Shown here: piece by piece, positions 1 to 9,232 of the stretch
Layout of the letters: the number at the start of each line of letters is the position of its first letter
How positions within the stretch are numbered: the first letter of the stretch is position 1
NCBI RefSeq assembly: GCF_900120335.1
Contig: NZ_LT635477.1
Span: 558,001 to 622,000 of the forward strand
Source of the DNA: Helicobacter pylori
GTDB lineage: Bacteria; Campylobacterota; Campylobacteria; Campylobacterales; Helicobacteraceae
Length of the DNA stretch: 64,000 nt
Direction of reading: 5' to 3'
Made by a program: the position numbers and the translations under genes
Notes under the pieces: model-generated
What the model was told of the DNA's origin: nothing
The model's database searches: none
The model's input: only the letters and a program-made list of their open reading frames with translations

Positions 1-2225
1 CTCTTTTTCATTCCTAGCTCTTGATACGCAGTCTAAATAAGCCTTAACGCTTTTTTTAACTTCTTGCTCTAAGAGTTTCCTCGCTTCAGGCGTGAGCAAT
101 TTCTCGCATTCTTTTTTCTCTTTTTCATTCCTAGCTCTTGATACGCAGTCTAAATAAGCCTTAACGCTTTTTTTAACTTCTTGCTCTAAAAGTTTCCTCG
201 CTTCAGGGGTGAGTAATTTCTCGCATTCTTGTTTCTCTTTTTCATTCCTAGCTCTTGAAACGCAGTCTAAATAAGCCTTAACGCTCTTCTTAGCTTCTTC
301 TAGTAGCTTTCTCGCTTCAGGGGTGAGTAACTTCTCGCATTCTTGTTTCTCTTTTTCATTCCTAGCTCTTGAAACGCAGTCTAAATAAGCCTTAACGCTC
401 TTCTTAGCTTCTTCTAGTAGCTTTCTCGCTTCAGGGGTGAGTAACTTCTCACACTCTTTTCTTTCAGCTTCGTTTTTGGCTTTTGATACGCAATCCAAAT
501 AAACCCTAACACTCTCTTTGGCTAAAACCTTTTTTTGTAAGTCTTTAGGGAGATCTTTGACACACCTTTTTTTCTCAGCTTCGGTTTTAGCGTTTTTCAA
601 ACAATCTAGCGCTTGATTCTCTAATAGTTTCCTCGCTTCAGGCGTGAGCAATTTCTCGCATTCTTTTCTTTCAGCTTCGTTTTTGGCTTTTGATACGCAA
701 TCCAAATAAGCCTTAACGCTCTTCTTAGCTTCTTCTAGTAGCTTTCTCGCTTCAGGGGTGAGCAATTTCTCGCATTCTTTTTTCTCTTTTTCATTCCTAG
801 CTCTTGATACGCAGTCTAAATAAGCCTTAACGCTTTTTTTAACTTCTTGCTCTAAAAGTTTCCTCGCTTCAGGGGTGAGTAATTTCTCGCATTCTTGTTT
901 CTCTTTTTCATTCCTAGCTCTTGAAACGCAGTCTAAATAAGCCTTAACGCTCTTCTTAGCTTCTTCTAGTAGCTTTCTCGCTTCAGGGGTGAGTAACTTC
1001 TCGCATTCTTTTCTTTCAGCTTCGTTTTTGGCTTTTGATACGCAATCCAAATAAACCCTAACACTCTCTTTGGCTAAAACCTTTTTCTGTAAGTCTTTAG
1101 GGAGATCTTTCAAGCACTCTTTCCGTTCTTCATCGGTTTTAGCGTTTTTCAAACAATCTAGCGCTTGATTCTCTAATAGTTTTTTCGCTTCAGGCGTGAG
1201 TAATTTCTCACACTCTTTTTTCTCAGCTTCAGTTTTAGCTTGAGATACGCAATCCAAATAAGCTCTAACGCTCTTTTTGGCTTCTTCTAACTTTTTTTTC
1301 GCTTCAGGCGTGAGCAATTTCTCGCATTCTTGTTTCTCAGCTTCAGTTTTGGCCTGAGATACGCAATCCAAATAAGCCTTAACGCTCTCTTTGGCTTCTT
1401 CTTCTAAAAGTTTTTTCGCTTCGGGTGTGAGCAATTTCTCGCATTCTTTTTTTTCATCTTCAGTTTTGGCTTGAGATGCACAGTCTTTATAAGCTTTCAG
1501 GCTCTCTTTAGCTAAAATATCGCTTTGTAAGTCTTTAGGGAGATCTTTCAAACACTTTTTTCGTTCTTCATCGGTTTTAGCGTTTTTCAAACAATCTAGT
1601 ACTTGTTGTTCTAACTTTTTTTTCGCTTCAGGCGTGAGTAATTTCTCACACTCTTTTTTCTCTTTTTCATTCCTAGCTCTTGAAACGCAGTCCTTGTAAG
1701 CCTTAACGCTCATATCAGCTAGTAGTTCTTTTTGTAAGTCTTGGGGAATATTTTTCAAGCACTCGTTTCGTTCTTCATCGGTTTTAGCGTTTTTCAAACA
1801 ATCTAGCGCTTGTTGTTTCAATCTTTCTATGGCTTCTTTAGACAAGCCTTTCAAACATTCGTTTTTCTCAGCTTCTGTTTTGGCGTTTTTGATACAATCC
1901 TTATACTCTTGAAGCTCTTTTTGAAGCTCTAATTCCTTACGGAATTTCTCTCTAATCTCAGGGTCATTTATGAGTTTTAGGCACTCTTTCCGTTCTTCAT
2001 CGGTTTTAGCGTTTTTCAAACAATCTAGAGCCACTTGAACTTTTTGTTGGTTCAGTAAGCTTTTTTTCAGGTTTTCATCTTTGATTAAATCTAAACACTT
2101 GATCCTTTCTTCTTCAGTTTTGGCATTTTTGATGCAGTCGTTATAAGCCTCTAGAGTCTTTTTCATTTGATCTTGAAGTTTTTTGTCTTTGATAAGCTTC
2201 AAACATTCTTCATAGTTGCCACCAT
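1..2225 (-). repeat. cagY middle repeat region
   Basis: In-frame repeat array inside cagY. Units of 114 or 117 bp (38-39 codons) recur from position 1: successive copies start at 1, 118, 235 and 349. The copies at 235-348 and 349-462 are almost or completely identical. Longer and shorter module types alternate further in (around 458-560, 655-760 and 1010-1110). Most units encode a pair of cysteines in the pattern CxxxARNExEKKxCEKLL or CLKNAKTDEERxxCL. All unit lengths I measured are multiples of three, so gain or loss of units keeps the frame. The array continues beyond the left edge. Confidence 0.93.
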
Positions 2226-3249
2226 TACTAATACACTCATAAAAGGCTCTCAATGGGTTTTTGTCCTCAATTTCTGCAATATTCAAATAGTTGTATAAGG
2301 TTCTATTGGGATCGTCATTGAAGAAAAGATTCTTATCGATCATATTGCCTTTTTCATTCCGTTCTTTCAGCAATCGGTTATACTCTTGCCTTATTTGGAT
2401 TTCATCATTGACATAAAGATTCCTGTCTTTGCTAAAACGAGAGCTTTTATCTTCCAAAGGTACAAAGTAGTGAAAAATGCTTCTAGAAAATAAAACAATC
2501 ACAATAAGAACAGCGACTACAATGCCACCAATAATGTATTTCTTTTTGCTTCCTTTGATAATCTCTTGATCGTTAGAGTCGTCAGTTATTTCTTCTAGCT
2601 TGTCTTCATCAAAATGGGTTTTAGTTTCTTGGGTTTTAGTTTCTGTGGGGTTGTCAAGATGATTGTCTGAGCTTTCTGTGGGGTTGTCAAGATGATTGTC
2701 TGAGCTTTCTGTGGGGTTGTCAAGATGATTGTCTGAGCTTTCTGTGGATTCTTTTAAAAGATCTTCAAAATGATTGGCTTCCGTTGCTTCTTCATTAGAT
2801 AGATCTTGGGGTGAATCTTGTTGGGTTTTTTCAGAAGTTTCATCATCAATCAAGTCCGTTTGAGTTTCTTCTTGATGCCAATTATTTTCTTGATTATCTT
2901 CTTCGTTCAGTTTTTGGGTTTCTTCATCTAAACTCTTTTGCTGAGTGAAAGGTCTTTTATCATCAACTAATTTTCTGGCTTTCTTGAATAACTTGTCTGC
3001 TAGACTGCCATTGCTAGATTCTGAAGTTTCATTACCTCCAGAATCCATTTGAGTTTGGGTTTCTTCTGGCTTTTCTTCATCAAAATGGGTTTTAATTTCT
3101 GCGGAATTGTCAAGATGATTGTCTGAGCTTTCTTCTTTTAAAAGATCTTCAAAATGATTGGCTTCCGTTGCTTCTTCATTAGATAGATCTTGGGGTGAAT
3201 CTTGTTGGGTTTTTTCAGAAGTTTCAAGTTTATCGTTTTCTTCATTCAT
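1..3249 (-). CDS. cagY: CagY, VirB10-like cag T4SS protein (3' part cut by window edge)
   Basis: The frame is open from an ATG at 3249 to position 1, so about 1083 residues are visible and the C-terminal VirB10 domain lies outside the window. The N-terminal ~230 residues are acidic and contain internal repeats. A transmembrane segment (IIGGIVVAVLIVIVLF) follows at about residue 240. The rest is a long series of ~38-residue helical repeats with paired cysteines (for example KECEKLLTPEARK). CagY is the very large VirB10 homologue that spans both membranes in the cag core complex. Recombination in its middle repeats is known to tune secretion activity and the host response. It begins 15 bases after the cagX stop, in the same transcription unit. 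Confidence 0.97.
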   Translation of the reverse strand, partial: MNEENDKLETSEKTQQDSPQDLSNEEATEANHFEDLLKEESSDNHLDNSAEIKTHFDEEKPEETQTQMDSGGNETSESSNGSLADKLFKKARKLVDDKRPFTQQKSLDEETQKLNEEDNQENNWHQEETQTDLIDDETSEKTQQDSPQDLSNEEATEANHFEDLLKESTESSDNHLDNPTESSDNHLDNPTESSDNHLDNPTETKTQETKTHFDEDKLEEITDDSNDQEIIKGSKKKYIIGGIVVAVLIVIVLFSRSIFHYFVPLEDKSSRFSKDRNLYVNDEIQIRQEYNRLLKERNEKGNMIDKNLFFNDDPNRTLYNYLNIAEIEDKNPLRAFYECISNGGNYEECLKLIKDKKLQDQMKKTLEAYNDCIKNAKTEEERIKCLDLIKDENLKKSLLNQQKVQVALDCLKNAKTDEERKECLKLINDPEIREKFRKELELQKELQEYKDCIKNAKTEAEKNECLKGLSKEAIERLKQQALDCLKNAKTDEERNECLKNIPQDLQKELLADMSVKAYKDCVSRARNEKEKKECEKLLTPEAKKKLEQQVLDCLKNAKTDEERKKCLKDLPKDLQSDILAKESLKAYKDCASQAKTEDEKKECEKLLTPEAKKLLEEEAKESVKAYLDCVSQAKTEAEKQECEKLLTPEAKKKLEEAKKSVRAYLDCVSQAKTEAEKKECEKLLTPEAKKLLENQALDCLKNAKTDEERKECLKDLPKDLQKKVLAKESVRVYLDCVSKAKNEAERKECEKLLTPEARKLLEEAKKSVKAYLDCVSRARNEKEKQECEKLLTPEARKLLEQEVKKSVKAYLDCVSRARNEKEKKECEKLLTPEARKLLEEAKKSVKAYLDCVSKAKNEAERKECEKLLTPEARKLLENQALDCLKNAKTEAEKKRCVKDLPKDLQKKVLAKESVRVYLDCVSKAKNEAERKECEKLLTPEARKLLEEAKKSVKAYLDCVSRARNEKEKQECEKLLTPEARKLLEEAKKSVKAYLDCVSRARNEKEKQECEKLLTPEARKLLEQEVKKSVKAYLDCVSRARNEKEKKECEKLLTPEARKLLEQEVKKSVKAYLDCVSRARNEKE
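2641..2739 (-). repeat. 33-bp tandem triplicate inside cagY
   Basis: Three consecutive 33-bp copies (2641-2673, 2674-2706, 2707-2739) encode an 11-residue acidic unit, TESSDNHLDNP, three times in the cytoplasmic N-terminal part of CagY. A partial fourth copy follows and a related single unit occurs near 3110. The unit length keeps the frame. Confidence 0.92.
2749..2842 (-). repeat. 94-bp direct repeat, copy 1 (cagY N-terminal part)
   Basis: This 94-base stretch matches 3133-3226 base for base by eye. It encodes a segment around QDSPQDLSNEEATEANHFEDL. The two copies start 384 bp (128 codons) apart, so recombination between them would delete or duplicate 128 codons in frame. Confidence 0.9.
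3133..3226 (-). repeat. 94-bp direct repeat, copy 2 (cagY N-terminal part)
   Basis: Second copy of the repeat at 2749-2842, close to the CagY start codon. It corresponds to the 5' repeat region reported in cagY; the identity and spacing are read directly here. Confidence 0.9.
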
Positions 3250-3263
3250 GTCTTAACGCCTTT

Positions 3264-4829
3264 TTATTTATCTCTGACAAGAGGGAGCTTTTTAATCACA
3301 CGCTCCAATTCACCATAGTTTTTGATATTGTAATTTTTTGTCAATGGATTTTTCCCATAGCCTTTATTGATCACTGTTACAAGGGCTTTGTCTTTAATGA
3401 GCTTAAACTTCTCTGCAATTTCATTAACTCTATACCATCTCAATCCTGAATTAGTCATGTTAGGATCAATGGCGGCATCAGTCATGCTCAATTTCCCATC
3501 AGGTTGAACCACAAAAATAGCAGGTTGGAGAGTGATGTTTTTGAAACCAAAATAAGTGAATGTGCCATCATCAAAAATTTCAGAGGGCATAATATGTTTA
3601 GAGCGTTTTTCAGGCGCTTGGTAGTAATTGTAGTTTCTAGGCACAGGATTTCTTTTTAACGCATTATGCACATATTGGGTCTCTAGCGCCTTTGCTTGAT
3701 CTAGTATAATTTTTTGTTTTTCTTCTCTTATTTTTTCTTTGTTGATAATCTGTTCATTGCTCGCCATCATTACTCTATTGATGTAGGCTGTGGTGTTGAG
3801 ATTTTCTTGCTTGATCAATTCTCTCTGCCTCTTTGCTTCTTCTCTCTTTTTTAATTCCTCTTCAATAACGCTAGAGACTTCGTGTCTTTGTGGGTATTCT
3901 AATTTGACCGTTAGATACGCTGAAGCAAAATTGTCTTTTTGAGCTATTCTCAAAATGAATTGATACAAGGCTTTATTGGTCCGCACAACAAGATTAGTCC
4001 TCCAAGCGCTATCGCTAGGAGATAATTCTATGGAGTTATCCTCGGGGCTTTTTTGAGATTTATCTGTCTTAATACTGATTTTATCCTTGGCTCTTTGCCT
4101 AACTGCCTCTTCAGCTTGTTTCTTGTTGAGTTCTTCAATTTGTTTGAGCGCGTTAGCTTGAGCCTGCTCTTGCATGTCCTCTAGTCGTTCCATTTGGTCT
4201 AATTCATTTTCTCTCTGTTGCTTGATCAATTCGCTAAGATTTTTGTTATTGCTCAAATTTTGTGGGTTACTCATAGCGTTAGTGAGATTTTCTAAATTGG
4301 CTCTATTTTTTGCACGCTCCTCCTTTCTTTTTTCTCTTTTATCTTTTTGCGCTTTTTGCGCCTGTTCTTTAGCTTCTTTTTCTTTTTCTAGAGCTTTTTT
4401 TTGTTCTTCTAATTCTTTAGGGTCAGGCGCATCTACGATAAGTTTTTTTGTTTTTAAAAATTCTTGGTAATCTCTTGTCATTAGGGCAAAATTCACTGCT
4501 TCTTTTTCAAACATGAGATTACTTTTTACCGATTTAGGTTGAATGAATATATGATTAGAATTAGGCACAATATTCCAACCTTTATTGAAACCTGTTGTGA
4601 TGTAAGAAATAGTTTCATCTTTTTCAAGTTGGATCACAGTAACATTGTCTAATGAAGTCCAAATCGTGATGGGTTTTTCATCTCCCAAATAAGTAATCTT
4701 CTTATTCACCACTTTCACCCTGCCACGATTAAAATTTTTAATGTCAGGTGCTGCTTCTATTACGCTAGATAAAAATAAATAACCAAGACAGAAACAGTTA
4801 ACAATTTTTTTAAAAAATGCCTGCTCCAT
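3264..4829 (-). CDS. cagX: CagX, VirB9-like core complex protein
   Basis: About 521 residues. CagX is the VirB9 homologue of the cag system, a periplasmic/outer-membrane protein of the core complex with CagY, CagT, CagM and Cag3. An N-terminal signal-like hydrophobic segment (CFCLGYLFLSS) precedes a VirB9-like N-terminal domain. A long Lys/Glu/Gln-rich coiled-coil segment (about residues 140-260) follows, then a C-terminal VirB9 domain ending near the stop. I chose the ATG at 4829 because AGAGGA lies 7 bases upstream. Two TTG codons at 4832 and 4835 are alternatives, and published annotations use about 522 residues. It lies upstream of cagY with a 15-base gap. Confidence 0.97.
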   Translation of the reverse strand: MEQAFFKKIVNCFCLGYLFLSSVIEAAPDIKNFNRGRVKVVNKKITYLGDEKPITIWTSLDNVTVIQLEKDETISYITTGFNKGWNIVPNSNHIFIQPKSVKSNLMFEKEAVNFALMTRDYQEFLKTKKLIVDAPDPKELEEQKKALEKEKEAKEQAQKAQKDKREKRKEERAKNRANLENLTNAMSNPQNLSNNKNLSELIKQQRENELDQMERLEDMQEQAQANALKQIEELNKKQAEEAVRQRAKDKISIKTDKSQKSPEDNSIELSPSDSAWRTNLVVRTNKALYQFILRIAQKDNFASAYLTVKLEYPQRHEVSSVIEEELKKREEAKRQRELIKQENLNTTAYINRVMMASNEQIINKEKIREEKQKIILDQAKALETQYVHNALKRNPVPRNYNYYQAPEKRSKHIMPSEIFDDGTFTYFGFKNITLQPAIFVVQPDGKLSMTDAAIDPNMTNSGLRWYRVNEIAEKFKLIKDKALVTVINKGYGKNPLTKNYNIKNYGELERVIKKLPLVRDK

Positions 4830-4881
4830 CAACAATTCCTCTTAAAAAATATTTGTAATTGTAACACAAGAATAAAGTGGC

Positions 4882-6489
4882 TTATCCTTTAAACATAGAT
4901 CCACCAACTCTTCCTACCATTAAGGCATCTCTTTCTCTATCCATCCTGCTGCCATCCATAGAGACAGAGCTGAAAATGGTATTAACGATCGCATTGACAC
5001 TCTCAATAATCGTCTCTATGAAACCTTTTAAAATAAATAGAGTGATCAAACTCGCAATAGTTGAATCGATACCCAGTCCCCCTTGATTGATGTTTTGTAT
5101 AGCAACAGAGGGCGTTATGGTCAAATTGAATGCCAATAATGCCAAAACACCAAAGAGCAAAATAGGAATAGCTAGAACCAAGATAAATAAATTATTAATA
5201 AACCATATCAATATGTTTTTCATGGAATCTTTGAACCAATCTAGCACGATCAAACATACCGCAATAGGGAACACAATACCGCTAAAAGCCCCAGCTATCA
5301 AAGGTTTCACAACCACAGTGCTTATTCTCATAATGATAGTTACTTGCATAAAAATGGCGAATAAAGAAATACCTGCCACTTGCAAGCCTTGTAACAAACT
5401 AGGAGCGTTGTTACCAACATTAGAAAAAACAGCTCTTACCGCAGGTAAAATTGAATTAACAGTGTAATTCAGCACTAAATCTAAAGCCCAAAAAAGAACT
5501 TGATTCAGCCCAAAAGCACCTGCTAAACCAAAATAAATGGAATAAGAGATTTTATAAAGATAACCAAAACCTGCATAGGCGATAAAAGAGACCATCGCCA
5601 TTTTGAATAATGTCCCCCCAATAAATCGCATGTATTCAAAACCTATGTTAATCTGAATACCATTTGAAATATCCCTCAATTTCATAAAAGAAATGAAAAC
5701 AAAAATCCCAAAAACAATATAAATTAGGTAAGAAACAAAATCAAGATATGACCCTTGCCCTATGATAATATCAGGCAGATTGACTACACCATATGCAGGA
5801 AGAACAGCAGCGTCCGCTCCTTTGACAACAGATTCTAGTGCGGCAAAAGCAAGCATGGCTGTAGTGTTGTTTTGCAGTTTATTTGCAGTGAATTCTTTGC
5901 CAATCAGCCAAATTAAACCATCAGCTGTAATATTCGTAGAAGCTTGAGCGGTTATTGAGCTAATTATTTGTAAAAGAACATTGCCTTTCACATTGTCCTC
6001 AACACCGCCTTTGGTGAAATTCTGAATCTTGTTGCTCAAATTGTCTAGCATGCTATCCATGGATATGTCTATGTTTTTATTTATCAATGCGTTCCAACCA
6101 AAATTACAGCCACTTGATGGCGTTAGAGCAAAGCCTTGTATAGCTGTAGCAACACTTGCCCACGCCGATCCCCATAAAGGACCTAAAGTGTTCAAATATT
6201 TCACCAGATTGCTAGCGGCTAAACTTGTGGCTAATGGTGTGCTAAGCGCTTCGATCACACCCTGCCCTGAACTCTTTCCGCTCCCTGATTGACCAATAGA
6301 TGTATAGCCTGTTAAAATATCTGCAAAACTTTTGTTGGTTAAAACATAACTCGGTATCAGCATGCAATAAACTGTTTGGTAAATTTTGAGATTTGAAACA
6401 ATGGGCAAATCAATAGCTTTCAACCAATTAGGAACAATGAGAAAAAAACTCATGATCGTTATTAAAAAAGTCCTTTTAAGATTAAACAT
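4882..6489 (-). CDS. cagW: CagW, VirB6-like polytopic inner-membrane protein
   Basis: 535 residues, matching CagW in size and position between cagV and cagX. An N-terminal signal/anchor (TFLITIMSFFLIVPNWL) is followed by a soluble stretch. Several hydrophobic segments follow from about residue 245 (YLIYIVFGIFVFISF, MAMVSFIAYAGFGYL, NILIWFINNLFILVLAIPILLF). VirB6-family proteins form part of the inner-membrane channel. The start is 4 bases after the cagV stop, which indicates co-transcription. The assignment to the VirB6 group is published, though similarity is distant. Confidence 0.96.
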   Translation of the reverse strand: MFNLKRTFLITIMSFFLIVPNWLKAIDLPIVSNLKIYQTVYCMLIPSYVLTNKSFADILTGYTSIGQSGSGKSSGQGVIEALSTPLATSLAASNLVKYLNTLGPLWGSAWASVATAIQGFALTPSSGCNFGWNALINKNIDISMDSMLDNLSNKIQNFTKGGVEDNVKGNVLLQIISSITAQASTNITADGLIWLIGKEFTANKLQNNTTAMLAFAALESVVKGADAAVLPAYGVVNLPDIIIGQGSYLDFVSYLIYIVFGIFVFISFMKLRDISNGIQINIGFEYMRFIGGTLFKMAMVSFIAYAGFGYLYKISYSIYFGLAGAFGLNQVLFWALDLVLNYTVNSILPAVRAVFSNVGNNAPSLLQGLQVAGISLFAIFMQVTIIMRISTVVVKPLIAGAFSGIVFPIAVCLIVLDWFKDSMKNILIWFINNLFILVLAIPILLFGVLALLAFNLTITPSVAIQNINQGGLGIDSTIASLITLFILKGFIETIIESVNAIVNTIFSSVSMDGSRMDRERDALMVGRVGGSMFKG

Positions 6490-6493
6490 GCTC

Positions 6494-7252
6494 TTATTTC
6501 TCTAATGTCTTATTTTTCGCTTCCACTTCTTTAATCTTTCTCAAAATTTCGCTTACTGTCTGCTCGTTTTGTAAATCCGTGATTTGAATGTCAAACACTT
6601 TGAAGCCAAAAGGATTGATGATAAGATTTTCTTGAGAAGAGTTACCTCTAGCAAAATCATAATAAATAGTTACTTGTTTTTTAGTAATATATTCATAATT
6701 TTCCATCGTATCAGGTGTGATTTTGATGGTAATGAAAAATGTTAATCTCGTTAAGGGACTATTTTTGACTTTTTCTCTTTGTATGTTAGAGCTAATGATA
6801 GCTTCTGCTCGGACTTTATCTACGAATTGTCTGATATTTTCATTGAACATTCTCATTGCTTGGGTTTGGAAACTCACATCGCAATATTGCATCAGTTGAT
6901 CCTTGCGATCCCTCAAAGAATTTTTACTATAACCAAACAGCAATGAGACAAATTTTGAAGTTGCGCTATCCACAACAGCTTCAGAATTGACAATTTGCCT
7001 GGCATCGGAGCGTTTGACAATTTTAAATTCTCCTGTGTATCGATCAATGCCATAAACAAATATATCCGTTTTCTTCAAAGGCATCATCATCACAATACTC
7101 GTTACAGCGGCGACATTGAGTGCCATAGAGAGATAAAAAGCCCTTTTGAAAGTCCTATTGGCCTTATTGAGTTTTGCCAATCTATCAAGGGCTATCACAC
7201 CCCCAACCAAATTTTCATCAATCAAGACTTCTTCGTTTTTTTTCCCTAACAT
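6494..7252 (-). CDS. cagV: CagV, VirB8-like inner-membrane assembly protein
   Basis: 252 residues with VirB8 layout: a short cytoplasmic N-terminus, one transmembrane helix at about residues 40-60 (FYLSMALNVAAVTSIVMMM) and a periplasmic NTF2-like domain. VirB8 proteins are nucleation factors of the inner-membrane complex. It is the first gene of the minus-strand cagV-W-X-Y run and diverges from cagU across a 380-base spacer that should carry both promoters. Confidence 0.96.
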   Translation of the reverse strand: MLGKKNEEVLIDENLVGGVIALDRLAKLNKANRTFKRAFYLSMALNVAAVTSIVMMMPLKKTDIFVYGIDRYTGEFKIVKRSDARQIVNSEAVVDSATSKFVSLLFGYSKNSLRDRKDQLMQYCDVSFQTQAMRMFNENIRQFVDKVRAEAIISSNIQREKVKNSPLTRLTFFITIKITPDTMENYEYITKKQVTIYYDFARGNSSQENLIINPFGFKVFDIQITDLQNEQTVSEILRKIKEVEAKNKTLEK

Positions 7253-7632
7253 GCGACAGCTTTATTGTTTAATTATTGGTTTGTTGGTTGTAAAACTTGA
7301 GAGATTTTTCATTAAAAACTCCTTAAAATAACCCTAATTATAGCAAAATTTCTGTAAAAACTATGTATTTGAAAAACCTTTAACAAAAACCTTTTTGGAT
7401 AAGGCGTTGAGCAAAGATTCCTTGATAATCAATTTAAGCAGCGACTTGTTTCAAACAAGAAGCAAGATGAAACACGATGCAACTCAAAAAGTAAGAGCGA
7501 TGAGCAAGCAGTCGTAACTCAATAATGAAATTTTAGAAGCGCTTAATTCAAAGAGATGAGACAATCACAACTCATAGAGAGAATGGTATAATATCAAAAT
7601 AAGTTCTCAATTTAATTCTTGAAAGGAATTTC
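7253..7632. promoter_or_regulatory. cagV/cagU divergent intergenic region with cagU -10 box
   Basis: The 380 bases between the divergent starts of cagV and cagU contain no convincing gene. A TATAAT hexamer at 7587-7592 on the plus strand, preceded by TGG, lies about 40 bases before the cagU ATG and fits a sigma-80 -10 box. An AAAGGA ribosome site follows at about 7620. No clear -35 is visible, as is usual in this species. Confidence 0.6.
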
Positions 7633-8289
7633 ATGAACGATACAACAGAGCATCATGGATCCAATCCGCTAAACGCCCCACCACCTAGCAACTCACAGAG
7701 CAATGATCTCTTAAATTTGCTAGACTCGTTATATCCTAAAGGGAGTTTAGGGGAACAAAGATTTCACGAAGCTTTAAAGAATCAAGAAGAGTTGAAAAAT
7801 ATCCTAATAGAAATAGAAAAGCTACCGCAAGAAAAAAGGTATGAACTTCTGATGCAGATAGGACAAGCCAAACAGAGAATAATGGAAGCATACGCTCATT
7901 CATTCTTAGGATATATAGGGGGACTAGAGCATCTGTTAGGATTGTGTATGGGTGGGATATTTGTTTTGTTTGCAATCTATTTTGTATTTTTAAGAACTAG
8001 CAAAAACACAGAGCTAGTGGAAAGTCTAAAAGCAAAATTAAAACTTCAGTATTTTTACTATGCCTTTGGTGTGGGTGCGGTTTTGTTTTTTGGATTAGAA
8101 ACAATTAGATCGATTTATGAACTATATATCTTAGGAATTGGTAGCACTAACGACAAGGTGCTTTTTGTTTTGAAAAACATTTGCTTCATAGGTATGGGCT
8201 ATTTGATTTATAAAGTTATTAAGGTTATTGGTATAAAAAATTTTATCAATGGTCTTTTCGCTTCAAAGAAACAAGGCGGTGCAGAATGA
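7633..8289 (+). CDS. cagU: CagU, cag T4SS inner-membrane protein
   Basis: 218 residues, matching CagU by position and size. The N-terminal ~90 residues are hydrophilic and helical. Hydrophobic segments follow near residues 95-118 (LGLCMGGIFVLFAIYFVFL), 135-155 (YYAFGVGAVLFFGLETI) and 180-200 (NICFIGMGYLIYKVI). CagU is needed for CagA translocation but has no homologue in the prototype VirB systems. Start supported by GAAAGGAATTTC before the ATG. cagT follows 35 bases later. Confidence 0.95.
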   Translation: MNDTTEHHGSNPLNAPPPSNSQSNDLLNLLDSLYPKGSLGEQRFHEALKNQEELKNILIEIEKLPQEKRYELLMQIGQAKQRIMEAYAHSFLGYIGGLEHLLGLCMGGIFVLFAIYFVFLRTSKNTELVESLKAKLKLQYFYYAFGVGAVLFFGLETIRSIYELYILGIGSTNDKVLFVLKNICFIGMGYLIYKVIKVIGIKNFINGLFASKKQGGAE

Positions 8290-8324
8290 AACTAATGAAA
8301 CGAGAGCGATAAGGAGAAACAACA

Positions 8325-9167
8325 ATGAAACTGAGAGCAAGTGTTTTAATCGGTGCGGCAATTCTGTGCTTAATTTTAAGCGCGTGCAGTAACTATGCGA
8401 AAAAAGTGGTGAAACAAAAGAACCATGTTTATACGCCTGTGTATAATGAACTGATAGAGAAGTATAGTGAGATCCCCTTAAATGACAAACTCAAAGACAC
8501 ACCATTCATGGTGCAAGTGAAGTTGCCAAATTACAAGGACTATTTGTTGGATAATAAACAAGTTGTACTAACTTTCAAACTTGTTCATCATTCTAAAAAG
8601 ATTACGCTCATAGGCGATGCCAATAAGATCCTTCAATACAAGAATTACTTCCAAGCTAATGGAGCAAGATCTGACATTGATTTTTACTTGCAGCCTACTT
8701 TGAATCAAAAAGGTGTGGTGATGATAGCGAGTAACTACAATGATAATCCTAACAACAAAGAACAACCACAAACCTTTGATGTGTTGCAAGGAAGTCAGCC
8801 AATGCTAGGGGCTAACACAAAAAACTTGCATGGCTATGATGTGAGTGGAGCAAACAACAAGCAAGTGATCAATGAAGTGGCAAGAGAAAAAGCTCAGCTA
8901 GAAAAAATCAATCAGTATTACAGAACTCTCTTGCAAGACAAGGAACAAGAATATACCACTAGGAAAAATAACCAACGAGAAATTTTAGAAACCTTGAGTA
9001 ATCGTGCAGGTTATCAAATGAGGCAGAATGTGATTAGTTCTGAGATTTTTAAGAATGGCAACTTGAACATGCAAACCAGAGAGGAAGAAGTTAGGGAGAA
9101 GCTGCAAGAAGAAAGAGAGAATGAATACTTACGCAATCAAATCAGAAGTTTGCTCAGTGGTAAGTGA
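8325..9167 (+). CDS. cagT: CagT, VirB7-like outer-membrane lipoprotein
   Basis: 280 residues. The signal peptide ends in a lipobox (LILSAC, lipidated Cys at residue 21). CagT is the lipoprotein of the cag outer-membrane core complex and is much longer than classical VirB7. The N-terminal globular part (to about residue 150) is followed by a Gln/Glu-rich helical tail, with coiled-coil character from about residue 185 to the end. The start has a strong AAGGAG site 8 bases upstream. It is co-transcribed with cagU. Confidence 0.97.
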   Translation: MKLRASVLIGAAILCLILSACSNYAKKVVKQKNHVYTPVYNELIEKYSEIPLNDKLKDTPFMVQVKLPNYKDYLLDNKQVVLTFKLVHHSKKITLIGDANKILQYKNYFQANGARSDIDFYLQPTLNQKGVVMIASNYNDNPNNKEQPQTFDVLQGSQPMLGANTKNLHGYDVSGANNKQVINEVAREKAQLEKINQYYRTLLQDKEQEYTTRKNNQREILETLSNRAGYQMRQNVISSEIFKNGNLNMQTREEEVREKLQEERENEYLRNQIRSLLSGK

Positions 9168-9210
9168 TTGAAAGAAAAGGAGAGAATAGATTTTTCTAAG
9201 GGTAGAGAGA

Positions 9211-9232
9211 AACGCCAACGGGCGTTAGCTTT
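9211..9232 (+). terminator. Weak hairpin after cagT
   Basis: AACGCC-AACG-GGCGTT forms a 6-bp stem with a 4-base loop at 9211-9226, 43 bases after the cagT stop. The following bases are only moderately T-rich, so termination may be weak or factor-dependent. Confidence 0.4.

Noticed and set aside
1..2225. Regular repeats could suggest a CRISPR array
   Set aside because: Units are 114-117 bp, coding in one frame, without distinct spacers; they are the cagY protein repeats and no cas gene is present.
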